From Mesorhizobium huakuii (GTDB lineage Bacteria > Pseudomonadota > Alphaproteobacteria > Rhizobiales > Rhizobiaceae), in assembly GCF_030160235.1 (NCBI RefSeq), contig NZ_BSNY01000017.1:1-64000 (forward strand): 64,000 nt of DNA, written 5' to 3'. The notes under the pieces were generated by a model, which did no database searches, was not told the DNA's origin, and worked only from the letters and a program-made list of their open reading frames with translations. Each line of letters begins with the position of its first letter. The stretch's first letter is position 1. This document shows, one piece after another, positions 15,919 to 25,201 of the stretch. The translations under genes were made by a program, and so were the position numbers.

Positions 15919-15937
15919 GTTACCCGAAACGTTACCC
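15919..15937. repeat. GTTACCC sites, right end (candidate integrase arm sites)
   Basis: GTTACCC at 15919-15925 and 15931-15937, 12 bp apart and ~60-80 bp inside attR. They match the heptamers near attL at 1629, 1657 and 1668, as expected for the second arm of an attachment site. Confidence 0.55.
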
Positions 15938-15995
15938 GGGGGCCAAATGTCATTAGGTTGACGGCAGGGAAAGGTGACGTAAGTGATTGATTTTG

Positions 15996-16045
15996 CTGGT
16001 GCCCCCGGACGGAATCGAACCGCCGACCTTCGGTTTACAAAACCG
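15996..16045. repeat. attR: right copy of the att repeat inside tRNA-Thr
   Basis: This 50-bp segment is the right-hand copy of the repeat at 1477-1526 and forms the 3' two-thirds of the intact tRNA gene, so integration left the tRNA functional. The single mismatch between copies (1494 versus 16013) lies in the T-arm. Confidence 0.9.
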
Positions 16046-16072
16046 CTGCTCTACCAGCTGAGCTACAAGGGC
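15997..16072 (-). tRNA. tRNA-Thr (anticodon UGU)
   Basis: On the minus strand the gene begins GCCCTTGTAGCTCAG at 16072 and ends with an encoded CCA at 15997, 76 nt in all. The acceptor stem pairs GCCCTTG with CGGGGGC (two G-U pairs), the D-arm AGCTCAG and T-arm GGTTCGATTCC are canonical, and the anticodon loop reads TTTGTAA with TGT as anticodon. It is the integration target of the element on its left. Confidence 0.95.
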
Positions 16073-16229
16073 ACGGCGCTCCGGTAGCATATTTCGTACG
16101 CCAGTAAAGACAAAACTCCGTTTTCGGTTACCCCGGCGGTGGATGACGCCGCCGCCGGCCCCTGCTGAAATCCGCGAGCGGGCTTCCTACATGATGGTGA
16201 GATGCAATCGCTTCGGACTGGAGTGTCGC

Positions 16230-16397
16230 ATGATCAGGCTCGTCATCATTCTGCCCCTCGTTGTCATCGCTTGGATGCTGCTGGTGAAGCTCATCAGCGA
16301 CGTCAGGAAGGCCGATGTCGACTGGACCGGCGTGACCACGATCATCGGTTTCATCGCGCTCGCCTTCTGGCTTCGGCATATCACGGGGATGGGGTGA
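16230..16397 (+). CDS. small membrane protein, 55 aa
   Basis: I start it at 16230, where GGAG lies 8 bp upstream; earlier in-frame ATGs give a low-complexity extension. Two hydrophobic helices (IRLVIILPLVVIAWMLLVKL and ITTIIGFIALAF-like segment) flank a short polar loop. Function unknown. It is the first chromosomal gene beyond the tRNA-Thr integration site. Confidence 0.5.
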   Translation: MIRLVIILPLVVIAWMLLVKLISDVRKADVDWTGVTTIIGFIALAFWLRHITGMG

Positions 16398-16404
16398 GGG
16401 AATT

Positions 16405-16502
<98 letters not shown>

Positions 16503-16601
16503 TCTGAAAAACCTCCTCGACCTTTCGAACCTTTTGACAGGCCGCGCCGACTGATCTCCAGAGGCGAATGGTCGCCTCGGTCAAGGATCCAGGAGATCAT
16601 C

Positions 16602-16802
16602 ATGTTCAAGCGCATGCTCACTTCCGCTCTCGTAGCCGTTTTCGTCGCCACAGGCGCGCTGGCCGCCACGGTTCAGACGTCGTCGGCTTACGGTATGCAT
16701 CATCACCATCATTACTACGACGACGACTATGGCGACTACTGGTGGTACCACCACCATCATCACCGTCATCATCACCATGGCAGGGTGGTTATCATCCTTT
16801 GA
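16602..16802 (+). CDS. secreted His/Tyr/Asp-rich protein
   Basis: A 66-residue protein with a Sec signal peptide (MFKRMLTSALVAVFVATGALA). The mature part is almost wholly His, Tyr, Asp and Trp, with two runs of five and four or more His separated by acidic residues. This composition suggests periplasmic binding of Ni, Zn, Cu or Co (inference). AGGAGATCATC precedes the ATG. Its leader and first codons closely resemble those of the next gene, so the pair arose by tandem duplication with later divergence of the mature parts. Confidence 0.7.
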   Translation: MFKRMLTSALVAVFVATGALAATVQTSSAYGMHHHHHYYDDDYGDYWWYHHHHHRHHHHGRVVIIL

Positions 16803-16987
16803 TGCCAAGGGCCTGTTGCGTGCGAAGGGCGGCCTCGGCCGCCCTTTTGCATTTTCCGTGGCCCGCAGCCAGGAACCGACAGCCTCCAAAAAAAGATCAA
16901 AGAAGCTTCGAACCTTTTTCGTTGCCGCGACGACAGATGATCAAGAGGCGGATGGATCGCCTCGGTCAACGAAGCAAGGAGATCATC

Positions 16988-17293
16988 ATGTTCAAGCGCA
17001 CACTCGTTTCCGGCCTCATCGCCACCACCGTCGCCGCCACCACGTTGGTCGGCACCGTTCAGCCTTCGGCGGCTCATTCGCATCACCACGACCTCGGCAT
17101 CGGCATCGCCGCTGGCGTCGGCGGGTTCGTCCTTGGCAGCCTGCTTGCCCAGCAGCCCCCGCGTACCGTCTATGTCGACGAAGACGGCGGTTCCTGGCAC
17201 GTCCGTCGCTGCTTCGATCGCTACTCGAGCTACGATCCGGACTCCGACACCTACATCGGCCGCGACGGCTACAGCCACTATTGCCGGCTTTGA
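16988..17293 (+). CDS. BA14K-family secreted protein
   Basis: A 101-residue protein with signal peptide (MFKRTLVSGLIATTVAATTL) and a short His-rich start to the mature part (AHSHHHD). A hydrophobic glycine-rich helix follows (GIGIAAGVGGFVLGSLLA). The C-terminus (CFDRYSSYDPDSDTYIGRDG then HYCRL) is the BA14K signature with its two conserved Cys. BA14K is named after a Brucella immunoreactive lectin-like protein and is common in Rhizobiales; its role is unclear. AGGAGATCATC precedes the start. Confidence 0.85.
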   Translation: MFKRTLVSGLIATTVAATTLVGTVQPSAAHSHHHDLGIGIAAGVGGFVLGSLLAQQPPRTVYVDEDGGSWHVRRCFDRYSSYDPDSDTYIGRDGYSHYCRL

Positions 17294-17319
17294 GAGGAGG
17301 GGATTGTCTCAGCAAAAGA

Positions 17320-17346
17320 AAAAGGGGCTCGCGCGGGCCCCTTTTC
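17320..17346 (+). terminator. rho-independent terminator after the BA14K gene
   Basis: AAAAGGGGC pairs with GCCCCTTTT around a short GC loop, and the right arm ends in TTTT. It ends ~50 bp after the BA14K stop and, being symmetric, could also serve the minus-strand lipoprotein gene. Confidence 0.75.
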
Positions 17347-17376
17347 GTTGTCTCACAAATACTTACAGTTGCGTGT

Positions 17377-17793
17377 TCAGGCAGAATCGGAAATCGGCAG
17401 CCCGGCTGCGCGGCAGGTGCTATCGACGAGGCGCCTCGTTTCCGAAGCGCCACCCATGGCGACGAGCTCGAAGCTGCTTGCCGAATCCGGGTAGATCCTG
17501 GCGATGAAGGCTTGGTCGCCGCCAGGGCCGCCGGCCGCAGTCTTGCCGCTGACGAAGCCGCAGGCCACGATCTCCTTGCGGCCGTTCAGTGTCCGCTCGC
17601 CGGCAAGCGTCCTTCCGAGCCTGGCCGAAGCAGGATCCGGCAAGCGCTGACGAATGCCGGTGATGACGACCTCCTCGAGCGCGAGCGAGAACGGAATGGG
17701 ATCGACGCGCTGGTCGCCGGCATCGGGCCGAGGTGTCGTCGCCACGCATCCGTAAAGCGAAGCGACAAGCAGAAGCTGAACCGTTTTCCTCAT
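17377..17793 (-). CDS. putative lipoprotein, 138 aa
   Basis: Starting at 17793, the product opens MRKTVQLLLVASLYGCVATT: a lipoprotein signal with lipobox LYGC and modified Cys at residue 16. The mature part contains ACGFVSGKTAAGGPGGDQAF and a second Cys pair that may form a disulfide. The ORF extends upstream, but that would bury the signal peptide. It probably sits in the periplasm, anchored to the membrane. Function unknown. Confidence 0.7.
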   Translation of the reverse strand: MRKTVQLLLVASLYGCVATTPRPDAGDQRVDPIPFSLALEEVVITGIRQRLPDPASARLGRTLAGERTLNGRKEIVACGFVSGKTAAGGPGGDQAFIARIYPDSASSFELVAMGGASETRRLVDSTCRAAGLPISDSA

Positions 17794-17928
17794 CCGCGCC
17801 CTTTCGCATGCATTCGAACGCGACGGCAAGACGTAGCCCATGCGGCTGGCGCTTGCGTTGCCGGCATGGCCATACGGCTCGATTTCTTCGATATTGCGAC
17901 CAGGAGCGCGCTGCCAGGGGCAGGCTGA

Positions 17929-18750
17929 TCAGCCGGCTTGCGCGCCGCCGATCATCCGGGTCACCTCGGCCGCGGCAGTGCGCACCATCGGCCCGATCTC
18001 GGCCAGCCGCTCCGGCGTCACCCGCACGGTCGGCCCCGATACGGAAACGCCGCCGATCGGCTCGCCGAACTCGTTGAAGATGGCGGCCGCCACGCAGCGC
18101 ATGCCGGGGTGTCGCTCTTCGTCATCCACCGACCAGCCGCGCTGCTTGATGACGGCCAGATCGTGGGCGAGGGCAGGGATCTCGGACAGCGTCTTGTCGG
18201 TGAAGCGCTGCAGGCCCGCTTTGCGCAGGATGGTCCCAACGCGCTCCGGCTCGAGATGCGCCAGCACCGCCTTGCCGATGCCGGAGGCGTGAAAAGGGCT
18301 GCGCGTGCCCGGGCGGAAGAAGGCGCGGATCGCCTGGTGCGTCTCGACCTGGCTGACGAACACCACGCAATCATCCTCGGCGACGCCGAGATTGGCGGTC
18401 TCGCCGGTTCTTTCCATCAGCTCCTGCATGACGATGCGGGCGCGGTCGACCAGTTTGCGGCGGCGCAGGAAGGCCGCACCCATGCGGTAGGTCTCGACGC
18501 CGATCGACCACAACTGGTCTGACGTGTCGAACTCGACCATGCCGTGGTTCTCGAGTGTCGTCAGCATGCGGTAGGCGGTGGAGGCGGCAAGGCCGCTCTG
18601 CGCCGATATCTCGCTCAGCGACAGGCCGCTGCCCTCGGCGACAATGGCCAGGATGCGCAAGGCCCGGTCGAGCGACTGCACCGAACTGGCTTCGGCAGGC
18701 CCGTTGAAAGCACGCGGCCGGCCGCGCTGGCGTTTTTCAGTGGTTTCCAT
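17929..18750 (-). CDS. IclR-family transcriptional regulator of the glyoxylate operon
   Basis: A 273-residue regulator. Residues ~25-75 form the IclR winged helix-turn-helix (SSVQSLDRALRILAIVAEGS, then LSEISAQSGLAASTAYRMLTTL), and ~90-270 the effector-binding domain (ANLGVAEDDCVVFVSQV, HASGIGKAVLAHL, ISVSGPTVRV-like end). I use the ATG at 18750; one ten codons upstream has no ribosome-binding site. The gene is divergent from gcl across a 213 bp region holding a perfect palindrome, so it most likely controls gcl-hyi-glxR and itself, as AllR and GclR types do with glyoxylate or allantoin-derived effectors (family knowledge). Confidence 0.9.
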   Translation of the reverse strand: METTEKRQRGRPRAFNGPAEASSVQSLDRALRILAIVAEGSGLSLSEISAQSGLAASTAYRMLTTLENHGMVEFDTSDQLWSIGVETYRMGAAFLRRRKLVDRARIVMQELMERTGETANLGVAEDDCVVFVSQVETHQAIRAFFRPGTRSPFHASGIGKAVLAHLEPERVGTILRKAGLQRFTDKTLSEIPALAHDLAVIKQRGWSVDDEERHPGMRCVAAAIFNEFGEPIGGVSVSGPTVRVTPERLAEIGPMVRTAAAEVTRMIGGAQAG

Positions 18751-18780
18751 GACGCCAGTTTCGCCGATTTCTCCAAACAT

Positions 18781-18803
18781 ACAATGAAAAAGTTTTTCAT
18801 TGT
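18781..18803. promoter_or_regulatory. candidate IclR operator, perfect 23-bp palindrome
   Basis: ACAATGAAAAA-G-TTTTTCATTGT is perfectly symmetric with 11-bp arms. It lies between the divergent IclR gene and gcl, 30 bp from the regulator start. Three TGAAAAA half-sites follow at 18874, 18887 and 18896, nearer gcl. IclR proteins bind AT-rich palindromes of this type, so this is the likely operator. Confidence 0.7.
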
Positions 18804-18963
18804 GGCGAGGCGCTAAATTCCTGGAAAACCGAAAATCCAATAAAATCAGCAGATAGTGGCCGTTTTCTCGAAATGAAAAAATATTCTGAAAAAATTGAAA
18901 AATAGCCGGCTTGCTGAGATCATCGGCCATCCAACAATGACAACCCAAGTGGAGGGCCGGAAA

Positions 18964-20745
<1,782 letters not shown>

Positions 20746-20755
20746 GAGAAAAAGA

Positions 20756-21553
20756 ATGCCGCGTTTTTCAGCCAATCTATCGATGCTCTTTGGCGAGCAT
20801 GATTTCCTCGACCGCTTCGACGCAGCCGCCCGCGCGGGCTTCAAGGGCGTCGAATATATCGGTCCCTATGACCATGCACCGGAGGTGGTGGCCGCGAGGC
20901 TGAAGAAGAACGGCCTGACGCAGGTGCTGTTCAACCTGCCGGCCGGCGACTGGGCCAAGGGCGAGCGCGGCATCGCCGTGCAGCCGGACCGCGTGCCGGA
21001 ATTCCGCCAGGGGATCGCCAAGGCGATCACCTACGCACAGGCGCTCGGCTGCCAGCAGGTCAATTGCCTGGCCGGCATCGCGCCGGCGGGCGTCGACCGC
21101 AAGGTGCTCGAGGATGTTTTCGCCGAAAACCTCGCCTTTGCGGCGGAAAAGCTGGAGCAGGCCGGCATCCGGCTTTTGATCGAGCCGATCAACACGCGCG
21201 ACATTCCGGGCTTTTTCCTAAATTACTCGGACCAGGCGCTGGCGCTGATCGACCGTGTCGGCTCGAAAAACCTGTTCCTGCAATACGACATTTATCACAT
21301 GCAGATCATGGAGGGGGATCTCGCCCGTAAAATCGAGGCAAACCTTAGCCGCATCGCGCATATCCAGCTTGCGGACAATCCCGGCCGTCACGAGCCGGGA
21401 ACGGGCGAGATCAATTATCCCTTCCTCTACGACCACATCGACCGCATCGGCTATTCCGGCTGGATCGGCGCGGAATACAAGCCGAAGGCCGGCACCGAGG
21501 CAGGGTTGGGTTGGTTTCGGGACCTGACCGGACAGGGCAGCGCGGCGGCCTGA
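20756..21553 (+). CDS. hyi: hydroxypyruvate isomerase
   Basis: A 265-residue TIM-barrel enzyme interconverting hydroxypyruvate and tartronate semialdehyde. It matches my memory of E. coli Hyi through the start (MPRFSANLSMLFGEHDFLDR), VLFNLPAGDWAKGERGIA, LLIEPINTRDIPGFFLN, QYDIYHMQIMEGDL and ADNPGRHEPGTGEINY. Glu in LLIEPIN and in the EYKP segment, with Asp and His between them, are the expected metal and catalytic residues. AGGAGAAAAAG precedes the start, 10 bp after gcl. Confidence 0.95.
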   Translation: MPRFSANLSMLFGEHDFLDRFDAAARAGFKGVEYIGPYDHAPEVVAARLKKNGLTQVLFNLPAGDWAKGERGIAVQPDRVPEFRQGIAKAITYAQALGCQQVNCLAGIAPAGVDRKVLEDVFAENLAFAAEKLEQAGIRLLIEPINTRDIPGFFLNYSDQALALIDRVGSKNLFLQYDIYHMQIMEGDLARKIEANLSRIAHIQLADNPGRHEPGTGEINYPFLYDHIDRIGYSGWIGAEYKPKAGTEAGLGWFRDLTGQGSAAA

Positions 21554-21557
21554 GAGC

Positions 21558-21618
21558 TTCCTTCTCCCCGTCTCTATACGGGGAGAAGGTGCCGGCAGGC
21601 GGATGAGGGGCAGCGCCA
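21558..21618. repeat. RIME-like rhizobial intergenic palindrome
   Basis: CCTTCTCCCCG (21560-21570) pairs with CGGGGAGAAGG (21579-21589), followed by GTGCCGGCAGGCGGATGAGG, a combination seen repeatedly between genes in rhizobia. It separates hyi from glxR inside the operon, where the RNA hairpin could stabilise the upstream message. Confidence 0.7.
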
Positions 21619-21659
21619 CCTTCCGATAAATTCGAGCCAAGATTCTTTGGAGAACCACA

Positions 21660-22577
21660 ATGGAAACCATCGGTTTCATCGGCCTCGGCATCATGGGCGC
21701 GCCGATGGCGGGACATCTGCTGGATGCCGGCTATAAGGTCATCGCCAGCGACCATCGCTCAAAGCCGCCGGCGGATCTCGTCGCCAAGGGCCTGAAGCCA
21801 GTCTCCGGACACGCCGCCGTCGCCAAGGCGGCCGACATTATCATCACCATGGTGCCCGATACGCCGCAAGTGGCCGATGTGCTGTTCGGCGACAATGGCG
21901 TGGCATCGGGCCTGACCAAGGGCAAGCTGGTCATCGACATGAGCTCGATCTCGCCGATCGAAACCAAGGTTTTCGCCAAGAAAATCAACGAGCTCGGCTG
22001 CGACTATCTTGACGCGCCGGTTTCCGGCGGCGAGGTCGGCGCCAAGGCGGCGTCGCTCACCATCATGGTCGGCGGCGAGGAAAAGCCTTTCGAGCGCGCA
22101 AGACCCGTCTTCGAGAAGATGGGCAAGAACATCACTCTGGTCGGGCCCAACGGCGTCGGCCAGACCACCAAGGTCGCCAACCAGATCGTCGTCGCGTTGA
22201 CCATTGAAGCCGTCGCCGAAGCGCTTGTTTTTGCTTCGAAAGCCGGCGCTGATCCGGCCAAGGTCCGGCAAGCCTTGATGGGCGGGCTGGCGGCGTCACG
22301 CATCCTCGAAGTGCATGGCGAGCGCATGGTCAAGCGCACCTTCGCGCCGGGTTTCCGCATCGAACTGCACCAGAAGGACCTCAACCTGGCACTGGAAGGC
22401 GCCAAGGCACTCAGCGTCTCGCTGCCCAACACCTCGACCACGCAGCAGCTGTTCAATTCCTGCGCGGCCAACGGCGGCGCCAAGGAAGATCATTCGGCTT
22501 TGGTCAGGGCGCTGGAGCGGATGGCGAATTTCGAGGTCGGCGGCGAAGTGACCGAGGTGAAAGGCAAAGCGGCATAG
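21660..22577 (+). CDS. glxR: tartronate-semialdehyde reductase (2-hydroxy-3-oxopropionate reductase)
   Basis: Reduces tartronate semialdehyde to D-glycerate with NAD(P)H, finishing the glyoxylate-to-glycerate route of gcl and hyi. The 305-residue product has the Rossmann motif GLGIMGAPMAGHL at residues 7-19, the substrate motif DAPVSGGEVGAK near 120, and the catalytic lysine in GQTTKVANQI near 171. Long stretches (IMVPDTPQV, DMSSISPIETK, ALMGG, RILEVHGERM) match E. coli GlxR more closely than GarR, hence the symbol. A RIME-like repeat precedes it; the stop is followed by convergent rlmB. Confidence 0.94.
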   Translation: METIGFIGLGIMGAPMAGHLLDAGYKVIASDHRSKPPADLVAKGLKPVSGHAAVAKAADIIITMVPDTPQVADVLFGDNGVASGLTKGKLVIDMSSISPIETKVFAKKINELGCDYLDAPVSGGEVGAKAASLTIMVGGEEKPFERARPVFEKMGKNITLVGPNGVGQTTKVANQIVVALTIEAVAEALVFASKAGADPAKVRQALMGGLAASRILEVHGERMVKRTFAPGFRIELHQKDLNLALEGAKALSVSLPNTSTTQQLFNSCAANGGAKEDHSALVRALERMANFEVGGEVTEVKGKAA

Positions 22578-22672
22578 GCCGGGAGAGGGCGGCGCAACGT
22601 TCCCAAGCCGCCACCTCTTCCCGCGCTGTCGCTGGAACCCGTTTCTTGTTTTCTTGGCAGAGCGCTTCCGGC

Positions 22673-23521
22673 TTAGCCGCGCTTCAAGAATGCCCTAGCG
22701 GCATAAAGGCTGATCGCCGCTGCATTCGACACATTGAGCGAGCGGATGGCGCCGGGCATGTCGAGCCGCGCCAGCGTCGTCACCGTCTCACGCGTCTTCT
22801 GGCGCAGGCCCTTGCCTTCGGCGCCGAGCACCAGCGCTATCCTGTCGCCGGCAAAGCTGGTTTCGAGTTCAGCCGGCCCATCCGAATCAAGCCCGATGGT
22901 CTGGAAGCCGGCCTCATGCAGCTGCCCGAGCGCGTCGGCGAGGTTCTTCACCTCGATCTGGTCGATATGTTCCAGTGCGCCGGAGGCGGATTTCGCCAGC
23001 ACGCCCGATTCCTGCGGGCTGTGGCGCGCGGTGGTGATCAGCGCGCCGGCGCCGAAGGCGACCGCCGAGCGCAGGATGGCGCCGACATTGTGCGGATCGG
23101 TGACCTGGTCGAGCACCAGCACCAGCCTTGTGTCGCCAAGCGCGTCGAGGCGCTTGGGCTTCAACGGCTCCGCCTCGATCAGCACGCCCTGGTGCACGGC
23201 GTCCGACCCGGTGATCTTGTCGATGTCCCTGGGTTCGACCAGCTCCGCCTTGAAGGGCAGGGCGGCGAGATCTTCTATCTCCAGGCGCTCGGCCGCATTG
23301 CGGGTCACCAGCATTTTGCGAATCTTGCGGCGCGGATTGTCGAGCGCCGCCCGCACGGTGTGCAGGCCATAAAGTCGCACCAGGCCGTCGGCGGCGTTCT
23401 CGCCGGGCGGCACAGGCAGGCGGGGCCGGAATGCCGGCGCGCCGCCGCTCTTCTCATCGCGGTGTGCGCGGCGCAGCTTGGCGTAATGGGTGTCTTTGGG
23501 GGTATTGGTCTTGTTGCTCAT
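22673..23521 (-). CDS. rlmB: 23S rRNA 2'-O-methyltransferase, SpoU/TrmH family (RlmB)
   Basis: A 282-residue SAM-dependent methyltransferase of the knotted SPOUT class. The N-terminal ~30 residues are a polar leader, then a substrate-binding domain (LVRLYGLHTVRAALDNPRR), then the three SpoU motifs: DPHNVGAILRSAVAFGA, VLGAEGKGLRQKT and LNVSNAAAISLYAARA. Positions and length suit RlmB, which methylates G2251 of 23S rRNA; TrmH-type tRNA specificity cannot be excluded by sequence alone. It is convergent with glxR and divergent from tRNA-Tyr. Confidence 0.9.
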   Translation of the reverse strand: MSNKTNTPKDTHYAKLRRAHRDEKSGGAPAFRPRLPVPPGENAADGLVRLYGLHTVRAALDNPRRKIRKMLVTRNAAERLEIEDLAALPFKAELVEPRDIDKITGSDAVHQGVLIEAEPLKPKRLDALGDTRLVLVLDQVTDPHNVGAILRSAVAFGAGALITTARHSPQESGVLAKSASGALEHIDQIEVKNLADALGQLHEAGFQTIGLDSDGPAELETSFAGDRIALVLGAEGKGLRQKTRETVTTLARLDMPGAIRSLNVSNAAAISLYAARAFLKRG

Positions 23522-23724
23522 GGCCGGCTTCTATAGCTGTCTCGCGTGACCAAGGATATGGCCCGTCGCCGCAGCCGGCGAACAACATCGAAAAACCCTT
23601 CCCAGTGCGGTTGACACCCACTGGCCTTGCCGCCATAAGGCGCTTCGCTGATTTCGGAGAAGATATCCAACTCGGGCTTCGGGATCGGCAAGAATGCCTC
23701 GTTGCATGGCTCCGGCGGCAGACT

Positions 23725-23809
23725 GGAGAGGTGCCCGAGTGGTTAAAGGGGACGGACTGTAAATCCGTTGGCTTAGCCTACGTTGGTTCGAATCCAACCC
23801 TCTCCACCA
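23725..23809 (+). tRNA. tRNA-Tyr (anticodon GUA)
   Basis: An 85-nt type II tRNA starting GGAGAGGTGCCCGAGTGG and ending with encoded CCA. Acceptor GGAGAGG pairs with CCTCTCC, the anticodon loop contains GTA (ACTGTAAAT), a long variable arm follows, and the T-arm reads GGTTCGAATCC. Confidence 0.96.
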
Positions 23810-23848
23810 CTGCCGGCCCGGAAGCCCTGAAACGAGAAAAGCATCGGG

Positions 23849-23873
23849 CCGAAAAGTGCATGGCGCTTTTCGG
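23849..23873. repeat. GAAAAG/CTTTTC palindrome between tRNAs
   Basis: CCGAAAAG (23849-23856) and CTTTTCGG (23866-23873) form an 8-bp stem between tRNA-Tyr and tRNA-Gly, with outer ATCGG/CCGAT pairing. It resembles the palindromes at 58787 and 59281, so it is probably a member of the same dispersed family. Confidence 0.55.
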
Positions 23874-23899
23874 GCGAATCCGATACTTCAGTGCAAGGC

Positions 23900-23973
23900 G
23901 CGGGTATAGCTCAGTGGTAGAGCAGCAGCCTTCCAAGCTGAATATGCGGGTTCGATTCCCGCTACCCGCTCCA
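23900..23973 (+). tRNA. tRNA-Gly (anticodon UCC)
   Basis: A 74-nt gene from GCGGGTATAGCTCAG to an encoded CCA. Acceptor GCGGGTA pairs with TACCCGC, the anticodon loop (CTTCCAA) carries TCC, and the T-arm reads GGTTCGATTCC. It lies 90 bp after tRNA-Tyr and is probably cotranscribed. Confidence 0.96.
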
Positions 23974-24052
23974 GACTTTCATCCCACAATCGGCAAACCG
24001 AAACACTGCCCGACAAAGCGCGCAGCGCTTCAGGACATCAACGTACGCCGCG

Positions 24053-24502
24053 TCAGCTGTTGAACGCGGAAGCCACCTGGTGTTGCTGAGGCACCTGACC
24101 GTTCGGGGTCAGTTTGTCGACGATGCCGGGCAAGGCGGTGGACAGCTGCTTGAGGAGTTCCCCCTCGTCCATTCCAGTACGCTGCGCGATCTCGCGGATG
24201 ACTTGCGGCCCAAGCGCGGCTCCGAGATCATTGGCGTTGATCGACTGGTTCTGCCCTGTGCCGACCCAGGAATCGGCGACATTGCCGTGGCCGGCGTCCT
24301 TGAGCCTGCCGAGCAGGCCACCCAGTCCTCCGAGCAGTCCGCCGTCACTGGCGGCAGGGTCGGCCGGCACCGGTGTTTGAGGCTGATCCGGCTGTTCGGC
24401 ACTTCTGCCGCTCAGCATCTTTCCGACCAGCAACGCGCCGAGCGCGATCATCAGCGGTTTGGTGATGTTGCCGCCGGGAACGGCATTGTCAAAAAGTCCC
24501 AT
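24053..24502 (-). CDS. YidB-like (DUF937) protein
   Basis: A 149-residue protein from the ATG at 24502, which GGAGG precedes; the ORF runs upstream without a ribosome-binding site. The pattern of a hydrophobic N-terminal segment (KPLMIALGALLVGKML), a Gly/Leu repeat (GGLLGGLGGLLGRL), then WVGTGQNQSI and LGPQVIREIAQRTGM with a C-terminal LTPNGQVP matches YidB of E. coli. The biochemical role of the family is unknown. Confidence 0.85.
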   Translation of the reverse strand: MGLFDNAVPGGNITKPLMIALGALLVGKMLSGRSAEQPDQPQTPVPADPAASDGGLLGGLGGLLGRLKDAGHGNVADSWVGTGQNQSINANDLGAALGPQVIREIAQRTGMDEGELLKQLSTALPGIVDKLTPNGQVPQQHQVASAFNS

Positions 24503-24632
24503 AGTGGATCCTCCATCTCGACCAAGCCTAGCCCGCCTCCAAGAATGGCGCATCCGGGCGGAATTTCAAGCTGGCTTGAGCTTTTGACAATCATATGAAA
24601 ATGTCGCGATGGCGAGGGATGGAGAGGAAAAA

Positions 24633-24890
24633 ATGGGTATCATCAGCTGGATCATTCTCGGCGCCATCGCCGGCTTCCTGGGCAGCAAGATCGTCAACAA
24701 GACCGGCGAAGGGCTGATCATGGATATCGTGCTCGGTATTGTCGGCGCCATCGTCGGCGGCGTGATTTGCAGCCGGCTCTTTGGCGTGGGTGTCACCGGT
24801 CTCAACATCTCCAGCCTGATCGTCGCGGTGGTTGGCGCGATAGTCGTGCTGTGGGCCTACCATCAGTTCAGCGGAAGGCGGACGCTCTAA
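24633..24890 (+). CDS. GlsB/YeaQ/YmgE-family membrane protein (transglycosylase-associated)
   Basis: An 85-residue protein of three hydrophobic helices with the family's Gly-rich pattern (GIISWIILGAIAGFLGSKIV, DIVLGIVGAIVGG, SLIVAVVGAIVVLW). These small inner-membrane proteins are often general-stress induced; function unknown. The ATG at 24633 follows GGAGAGGAAAAA. It is divergent from the yidB-like gene. Confidence 0.88.
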   Translation: MGIISWIILGAIAGFLGSKIVNKTGEGLIMDIVLGIVGAIVGGVICSRLFGVGVTGLNISSLIVAVVGAIVVLWAYHQFSGRRTL

Positions 24891-24952
24891 GCGCCGGTCG
24901 CATCGTCTGAATTTTTGAATTTGTACTGAGGCAAGACCCGCTTCGGGCTTGC

Positions 24953-25090
24953 CTATGGCATCAGCACTGCATCGGCCGCGGCGAAGAAGATCAGCGTTCC
25001 GGCGATGAACACCGCCCAGCCGACCAGCGACTTGCGAATGGCCGCCTTGTGCTCGGCGTCGGAGTTCTTGTTCTGGTCAAGATCGGTCAT
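24953..25090 (-). CDS. single-pass small membrane protein, 45 aa
   Basis: The ATG at 25090 follows AGGGAGCTTCCC, and TAG is at 24953-24955. The product has a polar, charged start (MTDLDQNKNSDAEHKAAIRK) then one membrane helix (VGWAVFIAGTLIFFAAADAV) and ends LMP. The ribosome-binding site, codon use and clean amphipathic-to-hydrophobic layout support a real gene. Similar small rhizobial proteins have no assigned function. Confidence 0.6.
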   Translation of the reverse strand: MTDLDQNKNSDAEHKAAIRKSLVGWAVFIAGTLIFFAAADAVLMP

Positions 25091-25201
25091 GGGAAGCTCC
25101 CTTGGCTGATTGATCATGGCGTCGTGGAAAGACGATACATCGCCGAATAGACGATCGGTCTGGCCTCCGCAACATTGGAAACAGGCGCTCGGCCGCCGAT
25201 G

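Larger units (their letters stand above)
1477..16045. mobile_element. integrated phage-like element at tRNA-Thr(UGU), ~14.5 kb
   Basis: The element is bounded by a 49-50 bp direct repeat of the 3' part of tRNA-Thr. A P4-type integrase lies just inside the left end and reads inward. In order it carries integrase, an unknown 263-aa gene, an AlpA-like protein, four small genes, iteron-like repeats, a DUF6074-like protein, small and large terminase candidates, two unknown genes, tape measure, two unknown genes, then minus-strand TadG-like and secreted genes, a 621 bp gap, and two plus-strand genes. GTTACCC repeats lie near both ends. No portal, major capsid, holin, endolysin or repressor is recognisable, so it is either a defective prophage or a satellite-like element. 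Confidence 0.85.
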
